DNA from: Promicromonosporaceae bacterium
Lineage (GTDB): Bacteria; Actinomycetota; Actinomycetes; Actinomycetales; Cellulomonadaceae
Length of the DNA: 25,142 nt
Assembly (NCBI GenBank): GCA_009780755.1
Contig: WQZL01000006.1
Span: forward strand, 1-25,142
Reading direction: 5' to 3'
The notes under the pieces were generated by a model. It did not search any database, was not told the origin of the DNA, and was given only the letters and a program-made list of their open reading frames with translations. How positions within the stretch are numbered: the first letter of the stretch is position 1; each line of letters starts with the position of its first letter. Below, one piece after another: positions 15,916-24,381 of this stretch. Position numbers and translations under genes: made by a program.

Positions 15916-17658
15916 ATGCGTCGGTTGATGCTGCGATCTATTGGTGTGGCGGGGTTGTCTGCGGTCCTGGCCTTCGGTGCAGTTGTCCCTGCCGCTGTGG
16001 CTGACCTTGGTAGCACGAGCGAATACACGGCGGAGACCGGCAGTTTCGTAGACGTGCCTGCCGACAGTCAGTTTCGCGCCTATATTACATGGCTAGCGGA
16101 ACAGGGGATCAGCACTGGTTGGGATGATGGTACCTTCCGGCCAACCGCATCTGTGGAGCGGCAGGCAATGGCCGCCTTCCTGTATCGTGGCATGGCTGAG
16201 GTAGGGGCGTTTACGGCCCCCGGTCAGGCTAGGTTCATCGACAAGCCGCTGACATCACCATTCTTCCGCCACGTGGAGTGGCTGGCCATGACTGGCATCA
16301 CCACCGGTTGGCCTGACAACACGTTCCGTCCAGTCCAAAGTGTCGAGCGGCAGGCGATGGCCGCGTTCTTGTATCGGGCGGCTGGGTCGCCATCATTTAC
16401 TACGCCGTCGGTGGCTCGTTTCATTGACGTCCCGGTGGGAGCCCCCTTCTTCCACGAAATCGAATGGTTAGCCTCCACCGGTATCACGACGGGCTGGCCT
16501 GACCGCACCTTCCGGCCAACCCAGAACGTCGAGCGGCAGGCTATGGCGGCCTTCCTCTGTCGGGCCAACGGCCAGGGGCTATTCGGGCAAACCCAGACCT
16601 GTCCGGTTCAGGCGCCCGTCCGGCCGGGGATTCCTGACCCAACGCCGACGGGCGCCCCTGGGCAGCCGACGCCGCCTGGGATCGGTGAATTCTCCGGCGG
16701 CTCGGTCTCGATCTCGGGAAGCGCAACCGTTGGCTTAATGTTGGCCGCTACTCACTCGGGCTTCCAGCCGGAGCCGACCGATGTGGCCTGGCAATGGCTT
16801 CGCGATGGCGTGGCAATCTCCGGTGCGACCAACAATACCTATCTACTTACGCCAGCTGACAGCGGTCGGCGAGTTTCAGTGCAAGTAACGGCTTCAGGGC
16901 AAGGCTTGACACCCACGTCACGCACGTCCGAGGAAAAAGTAGTTCAGGGTCGAATAAGCCTGGACATCAATGTCGTTGGGGATAGGACAGTTGGATCAAC
17001 ATTAACGGCTGTACCCGTTAGGATCTCGCCAACCCCAGATCATATATTCTTCGAATGGAGCCGTGACGACGGTGAAGTGATTGCAACCGGACCAACCCTT
17101 TTACTGACGGACGCTGATGCCGGATCTAGTATTTGGCTGATTACGGTTGTTCGGCGAGCCGGATACACGACGGTAATCAGTCGCAGGTCGGTCGGAATAA
17201 TACCGGCTACCGTTGCGCAGATGCAGGCCGCGGAGCAGGAGATTTATGTTCAGACAAACCAGTTCCGAGGAGAGAATGATCGGACGCAGTTAACCTGGAA
17301 CGAAGACTTGGCGGTAGCCGCTCGTATTCACGCCAGGGCAATGCATGACCGCAACTGTCTCTGGCATTTCGGGTTCAACGGGCAAGGGGGCGGTAACGGT
17401 GCTGGTGGCTTCATGTTGTCCCTCCAACGTAGTCATGACTTCGTGGATGGGTGGGCGAATTCGCCAGGCCATCGGAGCAACATGCTTCGTTCGGAACACA
17501 TGGTGATAGGTGTCGGCGTGTATAACGGTCCCAGCGGAACCTTCGCGTACCAGATCATGGCTGTAGAAGCTACCCCGCAATCCACATGGCCACACCAGCC
17601 GGGTACCCCCGGCCTTGATGCACTCGGACCGCAGCGATGCTGGGGCAGGAGTAACTGA
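15916..17658 (+). CDS. Secreted SLH / Ig-like / CAP domain protein
   Basis: The 580-residue protein starts with a Sec signal peptide (MRRLMLRSIGVAGLSAVLAF..., likely cut after AAVA near residue 28). Three SLH-type repeats (about 43-216) each have FxD.P...F, a TGW.D.TFRP turn and VERQAMAAFL. A Pro-rich linker leads to two Ig-like repeats (about 258-341 and 348-428), then a CAP domain (about 434-565) with LTWNEDLAVAARIHARAM and GWANSPGHRSNMLRSEHMVIGVG. AGGAG at 15903-15907 supports the ATG at 15916. It is predicted to be exported and wall-bound through SLH repeats. The module order is the reverse of the protein at 1-1809. CAP proteins have varied extracellular roles, so the function is open. 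Confidence 0.92.
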   Translation: MRRLMLRSIGVAGLSAVLAFGAVVPAAVADLGSTSEYTAETGSFVDVPADSQFRAYITWLAEQGISTGWDDGTFRPTASVERQAMAAFLYRGMAEVGAFTAPGQARFIDKPLTSPFFRHVEWLAMTGITTGWPDNTFRPVQSVERQAMAAFLYRAAGSPSFTTPSVARFIDVPVGAPFFHEIEWLASTGITTGWPDRTFRPTQNVERQAMAAFLCRANGQGLFGQTQTCPVQAPVRPGIPDPTPTGAPGQPTPPGIGEFSGGSVSISGSATVGLMLAATHSGFQPEPTDVAWQWLRDGVAISGATNNTYLLTPADSGRRVSVQVTASGQGLTPTSRTSEEKVVQGRISLDINVVGDRTVGSTLTAVPVRISPTPDHIFFEWSRDDGEVIATGPTLLLTDADAGSSIWLITVVRRAGYTTVISRRSVGIIPATVAQMQAAEQEIYVQTNQFRGENDRTQLTWNEDLAVAARIHARAMHDRNCLWHFGFNGQGGGNGAGGFMLSLQRSHDFVDGWANSPGHRSNMLRSEHMVIGVGVYNGPSGTFAYQIMAVEATPQSTWPHQPGTPGLDALGPQRCWGRSN

Positions 17659-17668
17659 CACGGTAGAG

Positions 17669-17693
17669 AAACCCATACGCGACAGGGGTTTTC
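17669..17693 (+). terminator. Likely terminator of the second SLH protein gene
   Basis: AAACCC (17669-17674) pairs with GGGTTT (17686-17691), running into TTTTC. The stem is short, but position and T run fit a terminator 11 bases after the stop. Confidence 0.45.
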
Positions 17694-17779
17694 ATCATCT
17701 GGAGTGTATGGAGGCGAGTGACGGTAGCTCATGCTAGGTGGTCGTCACCGCAAACACCCTGGTCTGATAGGAGCAGCTG

Positions 17780-18829
17780 ATGAACGTCCATGATGGAATG
17801 AAACGCTTCAACGTGCCGGGCGTTAGCGTGACCTACTTCGCGGGCGACCTGATCCGCTGGAGCAAGCACTATGGCACGCTTGAAGCGGGCGCGAGCAGGC
17901 AGGTAGACGATAACTCCATCTTTCACGCCTGCTCAATCAGCAAAATGGTGACCACCCTGTGCGTTCTTCGGCTGGCCCAGGACGGCCTACTGGATCTGCA
18001 CCGAGACGTAAACGACTATCTCACGTCTTGGCAGATTCCGGATGGCGCGTTCACGAAGACGAAAAAGGTTACTCTCGCCAACCTACTTGCCCATCAGGGA
18101 GGATTCCGCGATGGCGAAGGCAGCTTCGGGCCGTTGGCAAATGGCGACAGCGCCCCTGCCCCCATCGACATCCTTATCGGAGCCACGCCCTACCACCCAG
18201 AACCGGCGAGAGTCGAATACGAGCCAGAGACGGACTGCGAGTATTCTGACCTCGGTTATTGCGTCATCGCTCAGGTACTTGGCGATGTGCTGGGTGAAAC
18301 CGTCCCGCAGCTCGCGGCACGATTGGTGTTCAACCCCCTGGGGCTTACCCGCACGTTCTTTTGGGGAGCGAGCGGCGATCCGCACCTAGAGACGCGCATC
18401 CTCGACTGCGCCTGCGGACACGACAACGATGGACGCGTAGTCGATGGAATCAGGGCAATCTACCCGAATACCGAGGGGGCATCGCTGTGGACAACAACTC
18501 GTGACCTGGCTCAGATCGTGATTGATCTTCTAAAGGCGTATCACGGAGACGACGGAGCGATTCTGGATGCGGCGAGCGCGCGGTTCATGCTCTCGCCATA
18601 CGGCTGCGACGTTGGGCAGGGGGTGGGAGTGTTCCTTGATCGCGATGAGGCTGGTCGGCCCTTCTTCTTCTCCCAGGGCTGGGGCATCGGTATGCAGTGC
18701 AAGCTGCGTGCCTACTACCAGCAGCGAGACGGCGTGGTGGTCATGACCAACTCCGAACCGGGGGTGGCGCAAGACGAATCCCTGGTGGGCGAGATCATCC
18801 GTCAGGTGAGTGCGGGACACCGCCTGTAG
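17780..18829 (+). CDS. Serine hydrolase, beta-lactamase (class C)-like
   Basis: The 349-residue protein has the S-x-x-K motif S52-I-S-K55 in FHACSISKMV, the helix LRLAQDGLLDLHRDVNDYL, LLAHQGG, a YSD-LGY block in place of the usual Y-x-N, and SQGWGIGMQ near the third motif position. This is the penicillin-binding/esterase/class C superfamily. No signal peptide or lipobox is visible, which argues against a periplasmic antibiotic-degrading role and for a cytoplasmic esterase or peptidase. AGGAG lies before the ATG. It stands alone between the SLH gene and the LacI operon. The substrate is unknown. Confidence 0.87.
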   Translation: MNVHDGMKRFNVPGVSVTYFAGDLIRWSKHYGTLEAGASRQVDDNSIFHACSISKMVTTLCVLRLAQDGLLDLHRDVNDYLTSWQIPDGAFTKTKKVTLANLLAHQGGFRDGEGSFGPLANGDSAPAPIDILIGATPYHPEPARVEYEPETDCEYSDLGYCVIAQVLGDVLGETVPQLAARLVFNPLGLTRTFFWGASGDPHLETRILDCACGHDNDGRVVDGIRAIYPNTEGASLWTTTRDLAQIVIDLLKAYHGDDGAILDAASARFMLSPYGCDVGQGVGVFLDRDEAGRPFFFSQGWGIGMQCKLRAYYQQRDGVVVMTNSEPGVAQDESLVGEIIRQVSAGHRL

Positions 18830-18890
18830 GCGGATAGGGGCGAGGGGCTGTTCTGCGGCAGTCCGAGGCGGGGGCAAGGGTGGGCAATCG

Positions 18891-18938
18891 TTGAAAACGC
18901 GCCAGTTTCCGTTCGTTGTGCGCCAGTTCATGAAAACG
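18891..18938. repeat. Short repeated motifs upstream of the LacI operon
   Basis: TTGAAAACG (18891-18899) recurs as ATGAAAACG (18930-18938), and CGCCAGTT recurs at 18900-18907 and 18921-18928. They lie just upstream of the LacI operators and may bind another regulator or be chance. Confidence 0.35.
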
Positions 18939-18958
18939 GACATCTAGGTCAGCTACGC

Positions 18959-18985
18959 TGGAACCGGTTCCACGGAATCGGTTCC
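18959..18985. promoter_or_regulatory. Tandem LacI-type operators
   Basis: TGGAACCGGTTCCA (18959-18972) is a perfect palindrome with the central CG typical of LacI-family operators. GGAATCGGTTCC (18974-18985) is a second copy with one changed base; their centres are 14 bases apart. They lie 53-79 bases before the LacI start. Candidate -10 boxes are TACGCT (18954-18959) and TACTGT (19011-19016); either would be blocked. The likely effect is repression of the whole operon by its own first gene product. Confidence 0.75.
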
Positions 18986-19037
18986 ACGATTGGGGTGGAC
19001 TCCGTAGCGCTACTGTTCTTGCAAAAAGGATGACCAG

Positions 19038-20048
19038 ATGACCACCATCAAGATCCGCGACGTCGCAGCGTTGGCTGGCGTCTCGGTGGGTACCGCCTCG
19101 CGCGTGCTTTCGGGTCACTCCTCCACCTCGCCGGAATCTCGCCGCAAGGTCACTGAAGCGGCGGCTACGCTCGGTTACCGGCTCAACGCCCAAGGCAGGT
19201 CGCTACGCAAGGGGTATGCCGACACGATTGGCGTGCTGGTCTCGGATATACGCAACCCGTTCTTCGCCGAGATCGCCCACAACGCAGAACAGTGTGCGCT
19301 GGGCAAAGGATTCGCTACCCTGCTCTGCAACGCCAACGAATCCATCGCGCAGCAGGATCTATACCTTGACCTGCTGTACTCGCAGCGTGTGGCGGGCATC
19401 ATTGTTGCCCCCCAAGGTGATGGCGGCGGCACGCTGCGCAGCCTGCTAACCCAAGACGTTCCGGTGGTGTTTGTAGACCGGACCATTGACGGTGCAGATG
19501 TCCCAAGCGTTACTTCCGACAACCAGGCTGGCATCGCGGAGGCCATCGGACATCTCGCCGAGCTAGGCCATCGGCGGGTGGGGGTCGTCGCCGGGCCGCA
19601 AGCCACTTCCACTGGCCGCGAGCGGCTGGTCGCCTGTCGCGAGGCCATCAGCAAGCACGGCCTAGACGCCGACCCGGAACTGATTGTTGTCGGCGACTTT
19701 CAGGTTGAAAGCGGGCGCCGCGGCGCCGCGGCGCTGTTGGATTTACCCAAGCCGCCCACCGCGTTGCTCGCTTGTGATTCTCTGATGACCTTCGGAGCCA
19801 TCGAGGTGCTGCGCGAGCGAGGCATCAAGATGGGCCGCGCTCTGTCGGTTATCGGATACGACGACGTTGAGGCTTACCGCTTGTTGCGGTTGGGCCTGAC
19901 CGTTGTGGCTCACGACCCGGCGCAAATGGGGTCGTTGGCCGTGGGCATGGTGTTGGACGCAATCGTCGGCCGCGAGGTGTCCTCCATCGTGCTAGAAAGC
20001 AAGCTCATAGTACGAGGCTCCACCGCACCAGCGATGGATTCTGGCTAA
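19038..20048 (+). CDS. LacI-family transcriptional repressor
   Basis: The 336-residue protein has the N-terminal HTH and hinge (IRDVAALAGVSVGTASRVLS, residues about 6-25, then GYRLNAQGRSL). The periplasmic-binding-protein-like effector domain follows (IGVLVSDIRNPFFAEI; VPVVFVDRTIDG; FGAIEVLRERG). AAAGGA seven bases before the ATG at 19038 supports the start. The neighbours (permease, nucleoside hydrolase, ribokinase) suggest the inducer is a nucleoside or ribose. Two matching operators upstream imply autoregulation. Confidence 0.94.
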   Translation: MTTIKIRDVAALAGVSVGTASRVLSGHSSTSPESRRKVTEAAATLGYRLNAQGRSLRKGYADTIGVLVSDIRNPFFAEIAHNAEQCALGKGFATLLCNANESIAQQDLYLDLLYSQRVAGIIVAPQGDGGGTLRSLLTQDVPVVFVDRTIDGADVPSVTSDNQAGIAEAIGHLAELGHRRVGVVAGPQATSTGRERLVACREAISKHGLDADPELIVVGDFQVESGRRGAAALLDLPKPPTALLACDSLMTFGAIEVLRERGIKMGRALSVIGYDDVEAYRLLRLGLTVVAHDPAQMGSLAVGMVLDAIVGREVSSIVLESKLIVRGSTAPAMDSG

Positions 20049-20073
20049 GAACAGACATCTACATCGCAGTCAT

Positions 20074-20097
20074 GTGTTCAACGTTGGCGCTGAACAC
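20074..20097. repeat. Inverted repeat between the LacI gene and the permease gene
   Basis: GTGTTCA (20074-20080) and TGAACAC (20091-20097) are perfect inverted arms around a 10-base spacer, 26 bases after the LacI stop. It could be a weak attenuating hairpin or a regulator site. A CATAAT (20155-20160) further down might be an internal -10 box. Confidence 0.45.
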
Positions 20098-20198
20098 TAA
20101 CCAGTAGTCCCACGCTGTTTTCACCGGCTCTAAAGGGCCAATCCATCATGCGCGCATAATCCAGGTTGGCGAGGCGCGCCCTTTCGCAAAGGAGTGAA

Positions 20199-21602
20199 AT
20201 GGTACTCGAATCAATTCTCGCAATAGCTGGCATTATGCTGGCTGGGTGGCTGATTCGCAAAAAAGTTAGCGCCACTATATCGCTATTCGCGGGTGGTCTG
20301 CTAATCCTGATGGTTGCACCGCTACTCGGACACACCGATACTGGTACCTTTAGCATCACGGACACCGGAAATGCCTGGCTTAACCAATTCGGGTACATAG
20401 GTGCAATCCTGGCCCGAACCACCTCCGGTATCGGTATGGTCATCATGGTTTTGTTCGGCTTCTCCGCCTACATGACTCATATCGGGGCCAATCAGATGGC
20501 CACCTCCCTGCTGCTGCGGCCGCTGCTGAGACTTAAGCTGAAGTACCTGCTGATCCCGGTGGTGTTCTGGGTTGGTAACCTGATGTCTCTGGCCGTGCCG
20601 TCGGCCTCGGCGCTGGCCGTGCTGCTGGTGGCGACCGTGTTGCCGGCGATGGTTGGGGCCGGGATTAATCCCATCACCGCCGCAGCTGTTATCGCCACGA
20701 CGGCGACAATCATGCCCACCCCGCTGGGCGCGGACAACGTGGTGGCCTCCGATCTGCTCGGCATTCCGCTGGACGAATACGTGTTCGGAATGCACGCCGT
20801 CATCTCAATCCCCACGCTGGTTGTAATGGGTGTTGTGCACTACTTCTGGCAGCGGTTTATGGACAAGCGAACTGCCGCTCGCAAGGGCGAGTTTGGCACC
20901 TTGGATATAATCGTCGGCCCGCAAACCGATTTGCCCGGCGAAGGTCTAGGTGTTCCTGCTTGGTACGCAGTTATGCCGATTCTGCCGCTGCTGTTCGTAC
21001 TCATCCCGTTCCTATTGCGACAGTTCACGCCCCTCGACATCACCGCCGAACTAATTCCGGTAACCTTGATTTCGGTGCTGATTACCGTCGTGGCCGAACT
21101 GATTCGCAAGCGTATTCTGCGCGACACGCTTGAAGACATAATGGCGTTCTTCAAAGGCATGGGCACCGGGTTTGGCGTTGTTGTCGCCCTGGTTGTTGCC
21201 GCCAACGTGCTGGTCGAGGGCATGATTCAGATCGGTATCGTCTCGTGGATGTCGGAGGCCGTAGCCACTATGGACAACGCCGCGTTGATCCTATTCCTCG
21301 GCTTCTCCGGGGCCATGCTGCTGCTCGCGCTGCTCACCGGCGGTCTTGCTCCGTTCTATTCCCTGGTGCAAGCCACCCCTGAAGTGGTCGCACAAACCGG
21401 CATCAACGGCGCCTTGTTGACACTTCCCATGCAGTTCATCGGTAACCTGGCCCGCGCCATGTCGCCGGTTGCTGCCGTGGTGCTGATCGTTAGCTCTGCG
21501 GTAAAGGTTTCGGTGGGGCAGCTCATCGCCCGTACCGCCATTCCGATGGCCGTCGGCATCGTCATGTCCATGATCCTGACCTGGTTCGTGGTGGGGGCCT
21601 GA
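20199..21602 (+). CDS. DcuC-family (IT superfamily) permease
   Basis: The 467-residue membrane protein has about 11-12 hydrophobic segments. It resembles anaerobic C4-dicarboxylate carrier DcuC in length and in blocks such as LLIPVVFWVGNLMSLAVPSASALAVLL, ITAAAVIATTATIMPTPLGADNVVAS and NLARAMSPVAAVVLIV. AAAGGAG (20188-20194) decides the ATG at 20199 over the upstream TTG. The nucleoside hydrolase gene starts one base after the stop. The context makes a nucleoside or related compound a likelier substrate than a C4-dicarboxylate; that is inference. Confidence 0.88.
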   Translation: MVLESILAIAGIMLAGWLIRKKVSATISLFAGGLLILMVAPLLGHTDTGTFSITDTGNAWLNQFGYIGAILARTTSGIGMVIMVLFGFSAYMTHIGANQMATSLLLRPLLRLKLKYLLIPVVFWVGNLMSLAVPSASALAVLLVATVLPAMVGAGINPITAAAVIATTATIMPTPLGADNVVASDLLGIPLDEYVFGMHAVISIPTLVVMGVVHYFWQRFMDKRTAARKGEFGTLDIIVGPQTDLPGEGLGVPAWYAVMPILPLLFVLIPFLLRQFTPLDITAELIPVTLISVLITVVAELIRKRILRDTLEDIMAFFKGMGTGFGVVVALVVAANVLVEGMIQIGIVSWMSEAVATMDNAALILFLGFSGAMLLLALLTGGLAPFYSLVQATPEVVAQTGINGALLTLPMQFIGNLARAMSPVAAVVLIVSSAVKVSVGQLIARTAIPMAVGIVMSMILTWFVVGA

Positions 21603-21603
21603 G

Positions 21604-22542
21604 ATGCAGCACAAACGACTGTGGTTCGATTGTGACACCGGATTCGACGACGCCGTTGCGCTGCTCGTGATATTGCGTGCCGCCAGCGAATACGATCTGG
21701 TTGGCATCTCGACGGTATGCGGTAATGCCACCTTGGATAACACCACCACCAACACCCTGCGGGTATCTGAAGCCTTCGGCATAGACATCCCGATCTACCG
21801 GGGGGCTGCTAAGCCGTTGGCTCAGGAGTCGCAAACCATCGAGGAGTTGCTCGGCGGTGGGGCGATGGGAACCATCGGCAAACCATTTCCGCCGGCTGCT
21901 ACCCGACGGGTTGAGGCGGTGGACGCTGTCACTGCCCTGATCCAAGCCCTGGAGACGGGTCCGGTAACCATCTTGGCAACTGGCCCCCTGACCAACATCG
22001 CCGTGGCGTTACTGCTGCGCCCAGACCTGGCTACTGCCGTTGAACGCTTCGTGTTTATGGGTGGATCGACCACCACCGGTAACCACACGGCGGCGGCGGA
22101 GTTCAACACCTACGCCGATCCAGAATCGCTGGACGTGGTGCTTCGAGCGGGGATGCCGGTGGAGATGTTCGGTCTGAATGCCACCCGGCAGGTGCCCATC
22201 GGGGTTGAGGAGGAGGACGCCATACGCGCCGTGGGGACTCCGCTCGCGGAAATCCTGGCCGACCACGTGGGTTACTACCTGCGGATGGTCGACAAGGTCA
22301 CCCCTAAGCAGATGGCCTTGCACGATCCGACGGCAGCGGCCTACCTGGCTTGGCCCGAGCTGTTTGAGATGCAGGATGCTCGGGTGGATGTCGAACTCAC
22401 CGGGAGACACACTCGCGGGGAAACCGTCTGCGAGTTTCGTGTTCCCCGCAAAGCGCAGCCGAATGCGCGGGTAGCCGCCACCGTGGCTGGCAATGAGGTG
22501 ATGCGGCGGGTGTTGGCTGTACTCGTTGAGGCCGTGTCGTAG
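21604..22542 (+). CDS. Nucleoside hydrolase (IUNH family)
   Basis: The 312-residue enzyme splits the N-glycosidic bond of ribonucleosides, releasing base and ribose. The N-terminal D9-C-D11-T-G-F-D15-D16-A Ca2+/ribose-binding motif is intact. VCGNATLDNTTTN, ILATGPLTNIA, FVFMGG, AEFNTYADPES and the catalytic-His-type LHDPTAA block follow. The ATG begins one base after the permease stop, so they are translationally linked. Whether it prefers purines or pyrimidines cannot be read from sequence. The ribose would feed the ribokinase encoded next. Confidence 0.95.
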   Translation: MQHKRLWFDCDTGFDDAVALLVILRAASEYDLVGISTVCGNATLDNTTTNTLRVSEAFGIDIPIYRGAAKPLAQESQTIEELLGGGAMGTIGKPFPPAATRRVEAVDAVTALIQALETGPVTILATGPLTNIAVALLLRPDLATAVERFVFMGGSTTTGNHTAAAEFNTYADPESLDVVLRAGMPVEMFGLNATRQVPIGVEEEDAIRAVGTPLAEILADHVGYYLRMVDKVTPKQMALHDPTAAAYLAWPELFEMQDARVDVELTGRHTRGETVCEFRVPRKAQPNARVAATVAGNEVMRRVLAVLVEAVS

Positions 22543-22553
22543 CGGGCAGCGAC

Positions 22554-23471
22554 GTGACAACTAGCGCAATAGTCGTGGTGGGGTCGGTGAATGCGGATCT
22601 TTTGATTCGCACGCCGACCCACCCGGCACCAGGGGAGACGGTGCTAGGCAGATCGTTTTCCGTGCTGGCCGGGGGAAAGGGAGCCAATCAAGCGGTGGCC
22701 GCCGCTCGACTGGGGGCAAGAGTCTGCCTGGTCGGGGCGGTGGGCGCCGATGAACTCGCCAGGCCAGCGCTGGCCACCTTGCGCGAATCCGACGTTGACT
22801 TAACTGCGGTGGCGGTACTCTCCGAACCAACTGGAGTCGCCATGATTACCGTGGCCGATGGCGGTGAGAATGCCATCGTGGTGGCGCCTGGAGCCAACGC
22901 GCTTATTGATGCGCGCCACCTGGATTCGCACCTGCCGCTGATTGGCGGGGCCGAGGTGGTGGTGTTGCCGGGGGAGATTCCCCGCAGCGGTATTGAAGCG
23001 GCAATTCGAGCGGCGCGCGGCCGGGTGGTGTTGAATCTCGCGCCAGTGATCGAAGTGGACTTGGACGTGCTGCGGCGAGTCGATCCGCTGGTGGTAAACG
23101 AGTACGAGGCTTTCGACACGCTGGAGATGGTGGCCGGGGCGGCAGCCAGACGGGAGGTCGGCAACGACTGCTACGCGGCAGCCCGAGCGCTGCTGGCCGC
23201 CGGAATTCCCGCAGTGGTCATCACCCTGGGCGCCCGCGGCGCCCTGGTGGCCCAAGGGGACGAGGTTGCCGCCATTCGCTCGCCTGCGGTCACGGCAGTC
23301 GATACCACGGGCGCAGGCGATGCTTTCGTGGGTGCCCTGGCGAGCAGGCTCGCCGCCGGGGACAATCTGATTAACGCGACTCGCCTGGCGGTTCGGGTCG
23401 GCGCCTTCTCCGTCACCGGCTACGGCGCACAAAACTCGTACCCGACCCTCAACGACCCGCTACCCGCCTAA
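22554..23471 (+). CDS. Ribokinase (PfkB family)
   Basis: The 305-residue sugar kinase starts at a GTG 11 bases after the nucleoside hydrolase stop. It shows VVVGSVNADLLIRT, the PfkB glycine motif AGGKGANQAVAAARLGA, EYEAF and the C-terminal signature DTTGAGDAFVGAL with the catalytic Asp near residue 254. It would convert ribose released by the hydrolase to ribose 5-phosphate. It is the last gene of the LacI-controlled operon. Its specificity for ribose over other sugars is inferred from context and the close match to RbsK-type sequence. Confidence 0.93.
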   Translation: MTTSAIVVVGSVNADLLIRTPTHPAPGETVLGRSFSVLAGGKGANQAVAAARLGARVCLVGAVGADELARPALATLRESDVDLTAVAVLSEPTGVAMITVADGGENAIVVAPGANALIDARHLDSHLPLIGGAEVVVLPGEIPRSGIEAAIRAARGRVVLNLAPVIEVDLDVLRRVDPLVVNEYEAFDTLEMVAGAAARREVGNDCYAAARALLAAGIPAVVITLGARGALVAQGDEVAAIRSPAVTAVDTTGAGDAFVGALASRLAAGDNLINATRLAVRVGAFSVTGYGAQNSYPTLNDPLPA

Positions 23472-23514
23472 ACCCCTCCAAATCCTGTAGGCGCATCGCT
23501 TATCGGGCAATGAA

Positions 23515-23538
23515 AAACCCGCTGTTGCCAGCGGGTTT
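23515..23538. terminator. Strong terminator between the ribokinase and tRNA-His genes
   Basis: AAACCCGCTG (23515-23524), loop TTGC and CAGCGGGTTT (23529-23538) form a perfect 10-base-pair stem. On the minus strand it runs into TTTTTC, so it mainly terminates the tRNA-His transcript. It may also stop the convergent ribokinase operon. Confidence 0.85.
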
Positions 23539-23540
23539 AG

Positions 23541-23616
23541 TGGGGTGAGTGACGGGACTTGAACCCGCGACCACCTGGACCACAACCAGGTGCTCTACCA
23601 GCTGAGCTACACCCAC
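23541..23616 (-). tRNA. tRNA-His (GTG)
   Basis: The minus strand folds as a cloverleaf. The acceptor GTGGGTG (from 23616) pairs with CACTCAC (23551-23545). D arm AGCTCAGCTGGTAGAGC, anticodon loop TTGTGGT on a CCTGG/CCAGG stem (anticodon GTG, His) and T arm GCGGG-TTCAAGT-CCCGT follow. The G at 23617 and C at 23544 give the G-1:C73 pair typical of tRNA-His, and CCA is encoded (23543-23541). It lies 87 bases after orn on the same strand, a usual actinobacterial linkage. Confidence 0.97.
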
Positions 23617-23703
23617 CATGACACACGGCGAACCGCACGACATCGGCGACAAGCATACCCGAACTCGCCGGAGTAGACGAGCGGAGGGTTACTTGGCGGC
23701 GTC

Positions 23704-24315
23704 TTACTCCGCGGCAATCCTGGCCGCGAGCGCCCGCGCGGTGGCCGAATCTGGCCCCGGCTGTGGCACAAACAATGCCTCGCGGTAGTACCGCAACTCG
23801 GCGATGGACTCCAAAATGTCGGCCAGCGCCCGGTGCCCGCCAGACTTCTCGGGGGCGGCGTAGTAGACGCGGGGGTACCAGCGGCGGGCTAGCTCTTTGA
23901 GGGTGGAGACGTCGATCATCCGGTAGTGCAGATGCCCAATGAGGGTGGGCATGTCGCGTCCCAAAAACGCCTTATCCGTGCCGATGGTGTTACCGCCCAG
24001 CGGCGCCTTGCTCGCCACAGGAACCCACTTGCGCACGTACCTCAGCACGATCTCTTCGGCCTCGGTCAGCGTAACCCCACCAGCTAGGTCGTCAATCAGG
24101 CCAGATTCGGTGTGCATCTGCCGGACGAAATCGCTCATCCGATCCAGCGCGCCAGGCGGCGGCTTAATCAGCACGTCTACGCCCTCCCCAAGCACATTCA
24201 GCTCGGCATCGGTTACCACGGCGGCCACCTCGATCAGTGCGTCGGCGGTCTTGTCGAGGCCGGTCATCTCGCAGTCTATCCAGACGATGCGGTCGGCTGG
24301 GGGAGTCGTGTTCAC
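23704..24315 (-). CDS. orn: Oligoribonuclease
   Basis: This DEDDh 3'-5' exonuclease finishes RNA decay by degrading very short oligoribonucleotides. The 203-residue product begins VNTTPPADRIVWIDCEMTGL with the first catalytic Asp and Glu. It carries the family's YRMIDVSTLKELARRWYP and HRALADILESIAELRYYREALF (catalytic His and Asp). The GTG at 24315 is chosen because the conserved domain starts just after it; the open frame continues to 24612 but that part overlaps the divergent PHP gene. TACCCT lies eight bases before the GTG, suggesting leaderless expression. Confidence 0.95.
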   Translation of the reverse strand: MNTTPPADRIVWIDCEMTGLDKTADALIEVAAVVTDAELNVLGEGVDVLIKPPPGALDRMSDFVRQMHTESGLIDDLAGGVTLTEAEEIVLRYVRKWVPVASKAPLGGNTIGTDKAFLGRDMPTLIGHLHYRMIDVSTLKELARRWYPRVYYAAPEKSGGHRALADILESIAELRYYREALFVPQPGPDSATARALAARIAAE

Positions 24316-24323
24316 GAGGGACA

Positions 24324-24329
24324 AGGGTA
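24324..24329 (-). promoter_or_regulatory. -10 box of leaderless orn
   Basis: TACCCT on the minus strand lies eight bases before the GTG at 24315, with no ribosome binding site between them. Confidence 0.45.
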
Positions 24330-24381
24330 CGCGACCGGCCTCGCTTCGCGGTTGTCTAAAGCGTTTGGCGGTCATAACCGA

